Of a DNA stretch of 64,000 nt, positions 34,433 through 43,277 are shown piece after piece (positions within the stretch are counted from its first letter, which is position 1; each line of letters starts with the position of its first letter). The position numbers and the translations under genes are program-made. Origin of the DNA: Planctomycetota bacterium (GTDB lineage: Bacteria; Planctomycetota; Phycisphaerae; Tepidisphaerales; Tepidisphaeraceae); NCBI GenBank assembly GCA_023417885.1, contig JAEZED010000137.1, positions 29,116 to 93,115 of the forward strand. Reading direction: 5' to 3'. Below the pieces are notes generated by a model. It saw only the letters and a program-made list of their open reading frames with translations, had not been told where the DNA came from and did not search any database.

Positions 34433-35311
34433 TCACGTACCGGTCGCCGCCAGGCGTGCAGCGCCGCGGGCGGCGTGAAAGTCGTCGATGCCGAAGCCGA
34501 GGCGCCAACCACGCCGTGCCAGTGCCGTCAGGCGGTCGTTGACCCGCGCGGTCAGCACCGGCCCGAGGTGCGCGAGCCGGATGCCCACGCCGCCCAGCAG
34601 GGCGATCTCGTGCGGGCGGTAGAGGGCATGACAGACGCGCAGCGCGCGCACCAGGGCCCGCACGGCCGGTTCATCCGCCGTCAGCGATGCTGGGTCGCGC
34701 CCTGCCAGCGCCGCTGCACCGAGGTAGGCCTCCAGCGAACCGGCGCCTCCATCCGGCCCGACGGGCGGATCGTCGTCCAGCGAGACATCCATCTGCCCGA
34801 TGTGCCCCGGGGAGAGGCCGTTCACCTTCAGCGGCTCGCCGAGCGGGCGATCCGCGCTGAAGTCGAGCACGGCGGCGCCGACCCCGGTGCCGATGCTGAC
34901 GGCAAGAAGCCGCTGACCGGCCGGCATGCCCCTGGCGGCGGCGTAGTCCGTGGCGGCGGCGACCTGGTCGGTGGTGGCGACGAATCCACCATCTCCCCCG
35001 GCCGCGCGGACGAGACGTTTCAGGTCATGCCCGTTGAGCGAAGGCACGTTCGCCGAGTAGACGACATGGCGGCGGTCATCATCCAGAACGCCGGGAACGT
35101 CCAGGCCAACCGTGTCAAAGCTCAGGCGGCCTCCCGGCGTCCGATCGGCGCGAAGGGCGTCCACGGCCTGCGCGATCCGCTCGGTGAGCGCCTCGATGGA
35201 AGGCCGGGCGTAACGCTCCCCGGCATACTGGGCGATGAGCCCGCCATCGCGCAGCAGCGCCGCCTTCACGCGCGTCCCGCCGATGTCGAGGCCGAGGCAG
35301 AGCACCGACAC
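34433..35311 (-). CDS. ROK family sugar kinase-like protein
   Basis: A 292-residue member of the ROK family: LGLDIGGTRVKAALL (phosphate 1 loop), TVGLDVPGVLDDDR, VATTDQVAAATDYAAARGMP and VSIGTGVGAAVLD. The usual ROK zinc motif (CxCGxxGCxE) is absent; in its place is GHIGQMDVSLDDDPP, so this is a zinc-free subgroup. The Asp expected after the phosphate-binding strand appears as TTDQ, consistent with hexokinase-like catalysis. It probably phosphorylates a hexose or N-acetylhexosamine. The start is GTG. It is divergent from nagB-lmbE by less than 50 bp, so both may share regulation. Confidence 0.85.
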   Translation of the reverse strand: MSVLCLGLDIGGTRVKAALLRDGGLIAQYAGERYARPSIEALTERIAQAVDALRADRTPGGRLSFDTVGLDVPGVLDDDRRHVVYSANVPSLNGHDLKRLVRAAGGDGGFVATTDQVAAATDYAAARGMPAGQRLLAVSIGTGVGAAVLDFSADRPLGEPLKVNGLSPGHIGQMDVSLDDDPPVGPDGGAGSLEAYLGAAALAGRDPASLTADEPAVRALVRALRVCHALYRPHEIALLGGVGIRLAHLGPVLTARVNDRLTALARRGWRLGFGIDDFHAARGAARLAATGT

Positions 35312-35357
35312 AACCTATCCGCCCGCTCCATCAGGCGATAGCCAGCTCCCGCCTAAC

Positions 35358-37346
35358 ATGGCCGGAATGTCCCGAGTCAGCCCGATCACCGACGCAACCT
35401 CCGAGACCGACCTGTCCATCAATGTCGCATCGGTCGAGAAGATTCCCACCACCGTCTACCGCAGCAGCCGCGAGGCCAGCCACGCCGTAGCCGCCGAGAT
35501 CGCCGACCTGCTCCGCGAAAAGGCCGCCCGCGGTGAGATGGCGGTGCTCGGCCTGCCTACCGGGTCGACGCCAACCGCCATCTACGACGAGCTGATCCGC
35601 CTCCACAAGGAGGAGGGGCTGTCGTTCGCCAACGCGGTGGTCTTCTGCCTGGACGAGTACCACCCGATGCGACCGGACGAGCTTCAGAGCTACGTCCGCT
35701 TCATGGATGAACACCTGTTCGACCACGTGGACATCGACAAGGCCAACGCGCACGTCCCCGACGGGACGGTGCCGAAGGAGAAGGTCAATGCCCACTGCGC
35801 CGACTACGAGCGACGCATCCGCGAGGCCGGCGGGATCGACCTCCAGCTCCTGGGTATCGGCCGCACCGGCCACGTCGGCTTCAACGAGCCGGGCAGCAGC
35901 CGCGACAGCCGGACACGCCTGATCACGCTGGACCGGATGACGCGCCTGGACGCCGCCAGCGACTTCTTCGGCGAGCCGAACGTGCCGCGCAAGGCGATCA
36001 CGATCGGTGTCGCCACGATTCTCGACGCCAAGCGCATCATCCTGATGGCATGGGGTGAAGGGAAGGCCCCCATCATCCGGCGCGCCGTCGAGGGCGAGGT
36101 GACCAGCAGCGTCGCCGCCAGCTTCCTCCAGCAGCATCCCCACGCCAGGATCATTCTCGATCAGCCCGCCGCGGCAGAGCTGACACGGTTCAAGAGCCCC
36201 TGGCTGCTCGGGCCGATGGAGGCGTTCGACCTGACGTGGGACGCCGCCATGACGCGCAAGGCCGCGATCTGGCTCGCCGAGCAGGTGAAGAAGCCCCTGC
36301 TGAAGCTGACGGACGAGGACTACAACGAGCACGGCCTCCAGGAACTGATCGCCAGCCGCGGCGGGGCGTACGACATCAATATCGAGGTCTTCAAGAGCCT
36401 CCAGCGGACGATCACCGGCTGGCCGGGCGGCAAGCCGCCGGGCAACCCGGACTACTCGGGCATCCAGCACGCCAGCGACGTCTTCCCGAAGCGCGTACTC
36501 GTCTTCTCGCCCCACCCTGACGACGACGTGATCAGCATGGGAGGCACGCTCATCCGCCTGTGCGACCAGGGTCACGACGTGCACGTGGCCTACCAGACCA
36601 GCGGAAACATCGCCGTCTTCGACGACGCCGCCCTGCGCCACGCGGACTTCATCGCCGAGATCGCCGCCGCCGTCGGGCTCGACGCGGGTCGCGCCGCCAG
36701 CGTCCATGAGGAACTGAAGCAGTTCGTGGCGGAGAAGGATCCCGGGGAGGTGGACGCGCCGCTGCTCCAGCAGATCAAGGGCACGATCCGCCGCACCGAG
36801 GCGCGCAACGCGGCGGTCTACAGCGGCGTGAAGGCGGCGAACCTCCACTTCCTCGACCTGCCGTTCTACGAGACCGGCCGAGTGCGGAAGAAGCCGCTGG
36901 GCGAGGAGGACATTCGGATCACGGTGGAGCTGCTCCAGCGCGTGAAGCCGCACCAGATCTACGCCGCCGGTGACCTTTCAGACCCGCACGGGACGCACCG
37001 CGTCTGCCTCGCGGCGATCTTCAAGGCGCTCAAGCAGCTCGAGAAGGAGTCGTGGATGGCCGACTGCGAGGTCTGGCTCTACCGCGGCGCCTGGCAGGAG
37101 TGGGACGTGAACGAGATCGAGATGGCCGTGCCGCTGGCGCCCGAGGAGGTGCAGCGGAAGCGCGTGGCGATCTTCAAGCACGAGAGCCAGAAGGACAAGG
37201 CGCTCTTCCCGGGGCTGGACGAGCGGGAGTTCTGGCAGCGCGCCGAGGATCGCAACCACGAGACCGCGCGCAAGTACGACCAGCTCGGCCTCGCGGAGTA
37301 CCAGGCGATCGAGGGGTTCGTCCGGTGGACCGGAGCCCAGGAGTGA
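35358..37346 (+). CDS. nagB: Glucosamine-6-phosphate deaminase fused to a LmbE/PIG-L deacetylase domain
   Basis: A 662-residue fusion. Residues about 20-300 are NagB-like: LGLPTGSTPTAIYDELIRL, VFCLDEYHPM (catalytic Asp) and GIGRTGHVGFNEPGS, where the usual GxDGH has Thr for Asp. From about 385 comes a PIG-L/LmbE domain with the zinc motif FSPHPDDDVISMGGTL and DLSDPHGTH. NagB converts glucosamine 6-phosphate to fructose 6-phosphate; the LmbE domain probably removes an N-acetyl group, so both steps of GlcNAc-6-P catabolism could lie on one chain. This architecture is known in planctomycetes and Bacteroidetes. The start is ATG at 35358; ATG 35367 is also possible. Confidence 0.9.
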   Translation: MAGMSRVSPITDATSETDLSINVASVEKIPTTVYRSSREASHAVAAEIADLLREKAARGEMAVLGLPTGSTPTAIYDELIRLHKEEGLSFANAVVFCLDEYHPMRPDELQSYVRFMDEHLFDHVDIDKANAHVPDGTVPKEKVNAHCADYERRIREAGGIDLQLLGIGRTGHVGFNEPGSSRDSRTRLITLDRMTRLDAASDFFGEPNVPRKAITIGVATILDAKRIILMAWGEGKAPIIRRAVEGEVTSSVAASFLQQHPHARIILDQPAAAELTRFKSPWLLGPMEAFDLTWDAAMTRKAAIWLAEQVKKPLLKLTDEDYNEHGLQELIASRGGAYDINIEVFKSLQRTITGWPGGKPPGNPDYSGIQHASDVFPKRVLVFSPHPDDDVISMGGTLIRLCDQGHDVHVAYQTSGNIAVFDDAALRHADFIAEIAAAVGLDAGRAASVHEELKQFVAEKDPGEVDAPLLQQIKGTIRRTEARNAAVYSGVKAANLHFLDLPFYETGRVRKKPLGEEDIRITVELLQRVKPHQIYAAGDLSDPHGTHRVCLAAIFKALKQLEKESWMADCEVWLYRGAWQEWDVNEIEMAVPLAPEEVQRKRVAIFKHESQKDKALFPGLDEREFWQRAEDRNHETARKYDQLGLAEYQAIEGFVRWTGAQE

Positions 37347-37478
37347 GCCGCGCCGTAAGCGCCCCAGACGAACGGATCGCGCACGCACCTGCCCCGTGCC
37401 GACTCCCGATTGAGCTCCCGTTCACGCCGTTCGCCGCCAGTGGCCGTCGCGGCCTCGCCTTTCAGTGTTCAAATTCTG

Positions 37479-38510
37479 ATGAATGAGCGAACGATCAATG
37501 TCGGCGTCATCGGGCTTGGCTTCATGGGCGCGACCCACGTCGCCGCCTATCAGGCCGCTGCCGAGGCGGGATTTGCCTGCCGGCTCGTGGCGGTGGCTGA
37601 TCCCAAGCCCGATCGTCGCGCCGGACGGCTGGGCGACGTGCGCGGCAACCTCGCAAGCGGAAGCGACGCCGCCGCCTTCGATTCCGCCCAGGTGCGCGGC
37701 TACGCGTCGGCGGAGGAGCTGCTGGAGGATCCGAGCGTCGACCTCGTCTCCATCTGCACGCGCACGGACACGCACATCGAGCTGGCCGAGCGGGCGATGC
37801 GGGCGGGGAAGCACGTGCTCGTCGAGAAGCCGGTGGCGCTGACCGCGGCGCCGGTGCGGCGACTGGCCGACGTGGCGGCCGCGTGCGGCGTGGTCTGCAT
37901 GCCCGCGATGTGCATGCGCTTCTGGCCCGCGTGGAGCTGGCTGAAGGATGCGGTCGACCGCCGGCGGTTCGGCGCGGTGCGCAGCGCCCGCTTCACGCGG
38001 CTGGGCTGCCGCCCGGCGTGGAGCGAGTCGTACCAGGACGACAACCTCACCGGGGGCGCGCTCGTCGACCTGCACATCCACGACACCGACTTCATCACCT
38101 GGCTCTTTGGCGAGCCCGCGCACGTCTGCTCGACCGGCGACATCCAGCACATCACGACGCTCTACGGCTATCCCGGCGTCTCCCACGTCGCCGCCGAGGG
38201 CGGGTGGGACCAGCACGAGGGCTTCTCCTTCACGATGCGCTACCTCGTGAACTTCGAGCGCGCCACGCTCGACTTCGACATCTCGCGCCAGGACCAGCTG
38301 CTGCTCTGCCGCGACGGACAGGCCACGCCCATCGAGGTGGAGCCGCTCACCGGCTACGACGGCGAGATTCGGCACCTGATCGAATGCCTCACGAAGGATC
38401 GCCGCCCGCTCGTGAACCTGCGCGACGCCGCTGTCACGCAGGCAGTTCTCGAGGCCGAACGCCGCAGCCTCGAGTGCGGGGAAGCGGTGCGCATGGCCGA
38501 CGGCGCCTGA
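37479..38510 (+). CDS. Gfo/Idh/MocA family oxidoreductase
   Basis: A 343-residue NAD(P)-dependent sugar dehydrogenase-like protein. GVIGLGFMGATHVAAYQ is the Rossmann loop; CTRTDTHIELAERAMRAG and VLVEKPVALT carry the family EKP motif with its catalytic Lys; GGALVDLHIHDTDFITWLFG is the C-terminal substrate domain with the conserved D-x3-H. It likely oxidises or dehydrogenates a sugar or inositol derivative. It lies 130 bp after nagB-lmbE and 45 bp before a sugar isomerase gene, all on the plus strand, so a catabolic operon is likely. ATG 37479 is chosen because longer frames add only non-conserved residues. Confidence 0.9.
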   Translation: MNERTINVGVIGLGFMGATHVAAYQAAAEAGFACRLVAVADPKPDRRAGRLGDVRGNLASGSDAAAFDSAQVRGYASAEELLEDPSVDLVSICTRTDTHIELAERAMRAGKHVLVEKPVALTAAPVRRLADVAAACGVVCMPAMCMRFWPAWSWLKDAVDRRRFGAVRSARFTRLGCRPAWSESYQDDNLTGGALVDLHIHDTDFITWLFGEPAHVCSTGDIQHITTLYGYPGVSHVAAEGGWDQHEGFSFTMRYLVNFERATLDFDISRQDQLLLCRDGQATPIEVEPLTGYDGEIRHLIECLTKDRRPLVNLRDAAVTQAVLEAERRSLECGEAVRMADGA

Positions 38511-38555
38511 GCCCGCAAGGGGCGTCCCTCTACTGATCCCCATAGGCTCTCGGAC

Positions 38556-39395
38556 ATGATCCACGACCTGAACAAGCGCCTGGCCGTCTGCTCCTGGTCG
38601 CTCCGGCCTGAAACCTGCGACGACCTGATCGCCCGCACGCGCGAGTGCGGCATTTCCGCCGTGCAGCTCCACCTCGACCCGATCGCGGAGCGCCTGCCCG
38701 GCTGGACCGACGCGCCGCAACGACTCGCCGCCGCCGGCATCCGCGTGACAAGCGGCATGGTCATGTGCGTCGGGGAGGATTACTCGAGCATCGCCCGGAT
38801 CGAGGAGACGGGCGGCGTGGTGCCGGATGCGACATGGCCCGAAACGAAGGCGCGCATGGAGGCGTGCGCTCCGGTCGCCGCGGAGCTCGGCCTGCCGCTG
38901 GTCACTTTTCATGCCGGCTTCATTCCGGACGACGACGGCCATCCCGTGCGGGCGAAGGTGCGCGAGCGTATCGACGAACTCGCCCATCTCTTTGCGCGCC
39001 ACCGTATCGGCCTGGGCCTCGAGACGGGCCAGGAGGCGTCGGGCACGCTGCTCGGCTTCCTCTCGGAGCTGCGCGGCGGAAACGTCGGGGTGAACTTCGA
39101 CCCCGCCAACATGCTGCTCTACGGCAGCGGCGATCCGATCGAGGCGCTGCGCCGCCTTTCCCCCTATGTCCGCCAGGTGCACTTGAAGGATGCCGTCCCC
39201 TCCGCCACCAGGGGCGAGTGGGGCCGCGAGGTGCCGATCGGCGACGGCGAGGTCGACTGGCCCGCCTTCTTCCGCATTCTCGACGACACCGGCTACGCCG
39301 GCCCGCTCCCCATCGAGCGCGAAGCCGGCGACGACCGCATCACCGACATCCGACGCGGCGTCGAGCATCTGCGCGCTTCCGGCTTCGTTAAATGA
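38556..39395 (+). CDS. Sugar phosphate isomerase/epimerase (TIM barrel)
   Basis: A 279-residue xylose-isomerase-like barrel. Metal-binding positions are visible at VQLHLDP, VTFHAGF, GLGLETGQEA, VNFDPANMLLYGSG, VRQVHLKDA and LPIEREAGDD. It closely follows the Gfo/Idh gene, a pairing common in inositol- and sugar-degradation operons where one enzyme oxidises the sugar and the other isomerises the product. It differs in sequence from the barrel protein at 33289-34146 and is not a recent duplicate. The substrate is unknown. Confidence 0.87.
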   Translation: MIHDLNKRLAVCSWSLRPETCDDLIARTRECGISAVQLHLDPIAERLPGWTDAPQRLAAAGIRVTSGMVMCVGEDYSSIARIEETGGVVPDATWPETKARMEACAPVAAELGLPLVTFHAGFIPDDDGHPVRAKVRERIDELAHLFARHRIGLGLETGQEASGTLLGFLSELRGGNVGVNFDPANMLLYGSGDPIEALRRLSPYVRQVHLKDAVPSATRGEWGREVPIGDGEVDWPAFFRILDDTGYAGPLPIEREAGDDRITDIRRGVEHLRASGFVK

Positions 39396-39449
39396 GAAGC
39401 GGCGCCCCGCGTGGGACGCCGCTTCGTCGCCAACTGATTGGCTCGCCTA

Positions 39450-40628
39450 CTACACGACGCGCCGGCGCCGCAGGGCGGGGATCAGTCCGCCCACGCAGAG
39501 CAGGGCGACGCTCGAGGGCTCGGGGATCGTCACGACCCATCCCTGGAACGCGCCCTTGGGCGTCACGCCGTCGCCGATGATCGTGCGGCCGTCGGCGCTG
39601 ATGCCATACGCCACGGTCAGTTGCCACTCCGCCAGCTCGTCCATGCCGTACTCGTCGATGAGCACCTGCCGCAGGTCGCGCATGCCGTTCACTTCGTCCC
39701 AGATGAAGGCGCTGCGCTCCTCGTCGCTGTCGGTGCCGGAGAAGCCGACGACGATGCTCCCGTCCGCCGTCGTGCCGTAGGCCTCGCTCAGCCACTCGCC
39801 GCCGGGAAGGTCGCCCAGGCCCGTCATCGTGCCGTTCGCGTAGCGGAAGGCCTCGTACACGTTGCCCACGCCCGCCTGGAAGCTGCTGCCGCGACCGACG
39901 ATCACGTTCCCGTCGTGAGACGCCGCGAAGGGCGTGGCGTTCGTGTTGCCGCCGGGGATGTCGCCCAGGTTCTCCATCACGCCGTCGCGCCAGCGCCACA
40001 CCACGTTGTCACCCGAGCCGGTGTCGCCGTCGCCGTAGACCGTCAGGCCGTCCGGCGTGACGCCGCGCGCCGCCGAGCCGGTGGCGGCGCCCGGAAGCGC
40101 CCCCAGGTCCTGGATGCCGCCGCTCTGGGTCCAGCGCCACGCCGAGATGCCCGTCGGCGCAAGCTGATCCCAACCGACGACGACCGTGCCGTCGCCGTTG
40201 ACCGCCGTCGCCTGCGTGAGGCGGTTGCGCGTGTCGTCGAGGCGGCCGAGGCTGATCATCGAGCCATCCTGCCAGCGGAAGGGCTCGGTGCGGTTCTGGC
40301 CGCTGCCGTCGGGCGGGGAGGTGCTCCAGCCGACGACGGAGAGCCCGTCGCCCGAGACCGCGGAGGCGGAACTGGTGGCGTTGGCGGGCGCGCCCGGGAG
40401 GAAGCCGAGGCCGGTCGCGCTGCCCGCGACCCAGAGGAACGCCTGGTTCGTGGCGCCGTAGCTGTCGCCGGCGATGACCGAGCCGTCGAGCGAAAGGCCG
40501 CGCGGCATGTAGAGGACGTAGTCCTCCCCGAAGTCGGTGGGGCCGAGCGGCTGAAACGTCTGCGCCGAAGCGGCCGAAGCCGCCAGCAGAATCGCCGCGG
40601 CGCCGAGAGTGGCGGGTGCATTTCTCAT
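39450..40628 (-). CDS. PEP-CTERM protein with HAF-type extracellular repeats
   Basis: A 392-residue secreted protein: signal peptide (ATLGAAAILLAASAASAQT), then at least six repeats of about 45 residues with a conserved core such as AVSGDGLSVVGWS, AVNGDGTVVVGWD, GTTADGSIVVGFS and GISADGRTIIGDG, characteristic of the HAF-repeat family. The C-terminus IPEPSSVALLCVGGLIPALR and a basic tail is a PEP-CTERM sorting signal, processed by exosortase in many planctomycetes. The repeats probably fold as a beta-propeller. The ATG at 40628 has AGGAG 7 nt upstream; a GTG two codons earlier is possible. The function is unknown. Confidence 0.88.
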   Translation of the reverse strand: MRNAPATLGAAAILLAASAASAQTFQPLGPTDFGEDYVLYMPRGLSLDGSVIAGDSYGATNQAFLWVAGSATGLGFLPGAPANATSSASAVSGDGLSVVGWSTSPPDGSGQNRTEPFRWQDGSMISLGRLDDTRNRLTQATAVNGDGTVVVGWDQLAPTGISAWRWTQSGGIQDLGALPGAATGSAARGVTPDGLTVYGDGDTGSGDNVVWRWRDGVMENLGDIPGGNTNATPFAASHDGNVIVGRGSSFQAGVGNVYEAFRYANGTMTGLGDLPGGEWLSEAYGTTADGSIVVGFSGTDSDEERSAFIWDEVNGMRDLRQVLIDEYGMDELAEWQLTVAYGISADGRTIIGDGVTPKGAFQGWVVTIPEPSSVALLCVGGLIPALRRRRVV

Positions 40629-40918
40629 GAACACTCCTGGAACAGGGGGAACAGATGAACAAAGCGGTGCAGGCTACCGGCTTGCGCTGCAGGGTCAAGG
40701 CGAGGGGGTGGGGATTCGCGGCCTTGGCCTCCAACCCGGCACGCTTGTGACCTCGCCGGGAGCGTCGATTGTCAAATCCACAGGACAGTAGCGGCGCGCT
40801 GCCCTCATCCGCACGAGCGGGCTTCGGGCGTCGCTGACATCCCCCGACGCCGGCGGAGGAATCCCAGGGGGGGTGATAACGAAACAACGTGACCTCCGCC
40901 GCCGCCTGCGCGTTCGGA

Positions 40919-40981
40919 TCGGCTCCCGGCGCTGGGGAACCAGCTCCCGGCGCTGCCGAATCGGCTCCCGGGGCCGGCGAA
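40919..40981. repeat. Three 21-bp tandem repeats
   Basis: Three consecutive 21-bp units sharing the core GCTCCCGG(C/G)GC, running into a degenerate fourth. If translated they give the heptapeptide APGAGES-like series, but no credible gene surrounds them. Confidence 0.75.
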
Positions 40982-41080
40982 TCGCCTGCTTGCGCTCCGA
41001 TCGGGGCAGGGAGGCTCGTCCTGCCACGCTCCGGGGCCGTCCCGGCGCTCGGAATCGAGCGCGCGCGCGGCGCGGGGGAC

Positions 41081-41220
41081 ATCACATGCGCCGGTTGCGA
41101 TGTCACATGCGCCAGTTGTAACGTCGACACGCGCCAATTGTGACGTCCCCCGCGCCGCATGTGACGTCGCACGCGCCGCATGTAACGTCGCGCGCGCCGC
41201 ATGTAACGTCCCCCGCGCCG
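41081..41220. repeat. About 6.5 tandem repeats of 21 bp with palindromic ends
   Basis: Units at 41081, 41102, 41123 (22 bp), 41145, 41166, 41187 and a partial unit at 41208. The consensus is GTC-N3-CGCGCC-N3-TGTAAC; older-looking units have GTCACA at one end and TGTAAC at the other, so each unit is a loose inverted repeat. The 22-bp unit breaks any reading frame through the array. Confidence 0.8.
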
Positions 41221-41456
41221 CGCGCGCGCTCCACTTTCTCGCCGTTAGCGGACCCCGTCGCGGGCGCGACGCCCGCGCAACGCTCATCGGCGCGTTTTTC
41301 GCGGACCGCCTGCTTGCGCCGGTTCCCGGACCACCCGCACGCCCACCCCGCGCGCAGCGGCACGGCTTTTTTTCCCCCACATCTCAACCCGCCCCCCGCA
41401 CCGCACGATGACACGGTGGACGCGGCGCCCGTGACCTCCGGACGTAACATCTGCCC

Positions 41457-42716
41457 GTGCCGACCTTCGCGTATACCGCCATCGACGCCGCGGGCAATGC
41501 CGCCGCGGGGAGCGTCGTCGCCGACAGCGAGATCCTCGCGCGCCGGCACCTCGAAGACCGCGGCCTGCGCGTCCGCACGCTCGAGGCCGTCGGCAGGCCC
41601 CGCCTCCTCGAATACGCGCCGGCGCCCGGCGGCATCAAGGGGGCCGCCGTCCGCTGGTTCGGCGGGATGAAGCGGACGGGCGTGCCGGCGTCCGCCGTCA
41701 CCGGCTTCTATCGCGACCTCGCGACGATGCTGGATGCCGGGATCGGCATCCGCGAGGGGCTCTCGACGATCCGCCAGCAGGCGGCGGGGACGTCGCCGGC
41801 CTTCCTCTCGATCGTGACGCAGATTCATCACCACGTCGCCGAGGGCGGGGCGCTGGGGGAGGCGATGGCGCGGTTTCCCGACGTCTTCGAGGACCTGGAG
41901 GTGCGCGCCGTCGAGACGGGGGAGCTGGCGGGCATTCTCGAGGAGTCGCTGCGACGGCTCGCCGACCTGCGCGAGCGCCGGCACCGGCTGAAGCAGAAGG
42001 TGATCACCGCGCTGACCTACCCCGCGATGGTGCTGGGAATCGCGCTCGTCATCACGCTGCTGCTGATGACGTTCGTCGTGCCGACGATCATCGAGCCGCT
42101 GGTGGAGAACCGTGGGAACATCCCGCTGCCGACGCGGATCGTGAAGACCGCCAGCGACATGTTCGTCCATCTCTGGTGGCTGCTCATCCTGGCGGCGGTG
42201 GGGGCCTTTTTCCTCTTCCGCTGGTGGGTGCGCACGCCCGCGGGGCGGCGAAGCTGGGACGCCTTCGTGCTGCACGTGCCGGTCTTCGGGGGGCTGGTGC
42301 TGAAGCACACGATCGCCCGGGCCGCGACGATCATCAGCACGATGTTGCGCAGCGGCATCGGGTTCGTCGAGGCGCTCCAGGTGGCGGGGCGGACATGCCC
42401 GAACGTCGTGCTGCGCGACGCGATCGGCCGGTGGGAGCAGGGCGTGGTCGATGGCCTGGAGCCGGACGCGGCGCTGGTCGCGGCGCGCGGCTTTCCCCCG
42501 CTGATGGCGGAGATGGTGGCGGTGGGCGCGCGCTCGGGCAAGATGGAGGACACGCTCGACAAGCTCGCCGAGACGTACGAGCACCAGGTGCAGGACACCG
42601 CCGACCGCCTGGCGTCGCTGGTGGAGCCGGCGATGGTGATCATCCTCGGCGGGCTGATCCTGCTGATCATCCTCGCGGTCTTCCTGCCCTACGTGGAGAT
42701 CCTGAACATCCTGTAG
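41457..42716 (+). CDS. gspF: Type II secretion/type IV pilus inner-membrane protein GspF/PilC
   Basis: A 419-residue protein with two T2SSF domains. It begins MPTFAYTAIDAAGNAAAG, the standard GspF opening, followed by FYRDLATMLDAGIGIREGLS and a membrane pair near TYPAMVLGIALVITLLLMTF; the second repeat shows ISTMLRSGIGFVEALQVAG, VAVGARSGKMEDTL and a C-terminal helix VEPAMVIILGGLILLIILAV. GspF/PilC is the membrane platform that couples the assembly ATPase to pseudopilins. It stands alone; its likely ATPase partner is FHA-GspE at 12560-14176, and prepilin-like proteins are at 23.3 and 53.7 kb. The start is GTG. Confidence 0.93.
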   Translation: MPTFAYTAIDAAGNAAAGSVVADSEILARRHLEDRGLRVRTLEAVGRPRLLEYAPAPGGIKGAAVRWFGGMKRTGVPASAVTGFYRDLATMLDAGIGIREGLSTIRQQAAGTSPAFLSIVTQIHHHVAEGGALGEAMARFPDVFEDLEVRAVETGELAGILEESLRRLADLRERRHRLKQKVITALTYPAMVLGIALVITLLLMTFVVPTIIEPLVENRGNIPLPTRIVKTASDMFVHLWWLLILAAVGAFFLFRWWVRTPAGRRSWDAFVLHVPVFGGLVLKHTIARAATIISTMLRSGIGFVEALQVAGRTCPNVVLRDAIGRWEQGVVDGLEPDAALVAARGFPPLMAEMVAVGARSGKMEDTLDKLAETYEHQVQDTADRLASLVEPAMVIILGGLILLIILAVFLPYVEILNIL

Positions 42717-42812
42717 CGACCCGGCCCGGGCGGCGGGCGCCGGCGATTGCGCATAGGCGCGGCGCGGAGGCGCCGGTAGGCTGTCGGGATACCTCTCGGA
42801 GACTCAAGGCAC

Positions 42813-43226
42813 ATGGATCAATCGCATCATCATCGCGTCGGACAGCATCCCGTGAACGTCGGCGAGCAGGAGCGGACGTGGTCGCTCATCGGGGCGGGCG
42901 CGCTCATGCTCTCGGGCCTGCGTCACCTCTCGATGGGCCGCCTGGTGCTGGGCGGATACCTCGCCTACCGCGGCTCGACCGGCCATTGCCCGGTGCGAGA
43001 GCAACTCGAGCGGGCAGGGCTGATGGGCGAGTCCGGTGGACTGTCCGACCTGACGCGCCGCCTGGCGGGCAGGCGTCGCTGCGGCTCGGAAGGCAACCCC
43101 ACCTTCGGCGGCCCGCGCGAGGACATCTGGCGAAAGCAGAAGCCGATGGACGCCGTGGAGGAGGCCTCGATGGAGTCCTTCCCGGCGAGTGATGCACCCA
43201 CCTACAACGGTCGAGACGCCGATTGA
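42813..43226 (+). CDS. DUF2892-like inner-membrane protein
   Basis: A 137-residue protein. ERTWSLIGAGALMLSGLRHL then GRLVLGGYLAYRGSTGHCPV is a two-helix unit with a TGHCP-type turn as in DUF2892/YgaP-type membrane proteins. The cytoplasmic tail ends VEEASMESFPASDAPTY, a short conserved motif (EASxxSFPASDPP) found at the end of many small stress-related bacterial proteins. Function is unknown; DUF2892 domains are often next to rhodanese-like or stress genes. It lies between gspF and the first fucosidase with no sign of coupling. Confidence 0.75.
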   Translation: MDQSHHHRVGQHPVNVGEQERTWSLIGAGALMLSGLRHLSMGRLVLGGYLAYRGSTGHCPVREQLERAGLMGESGGLSDLTRRLAGRRRCGSEGNPTFGGPREDIWRKQKPMDAVEEASMESFPASDAPTYNGRDAD

Positions 43227-43277
43227 GCCCGGGAGAGTGGCGAGGCGAGGCGCGGACCGCTAGGTTGCGGCCTCCCA

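Larger units (their letters stand above)
40629..41456. other. Divergent intergenic region with two 21-bp repeat arrays
   Basis: An 828-bp gap between divergent genes (PEP-CTERM and gspF). It holds two tandem arrays at 40919-40981 and 41081-41220 and no convincing gene. Several frames are open on both strands, but they consist of heptad translations of the 21-bp repeats and low-complexity Arg/Ala/Pro sequence, which is expected in very GC-rich DNA. Confidence 0.7.

Noticed and set aside
40805..41380. 191-residue minus-strand gene and shorter plus-strand frames
   Set aside because: Open frames exist on both strands because the DNA is very GC-rich and repetitive; the 22-bp unit at 41123-41144 breaks the phase of the repeat and no domain is seen.
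41103..42584. 493-residue minus-strand frame opposite gspF
   Set aside because: It is an Arg/His/Pro-rich antisense frame of a clear GspF gene; similar antisense frames oppose most genes in this GC-rich window.
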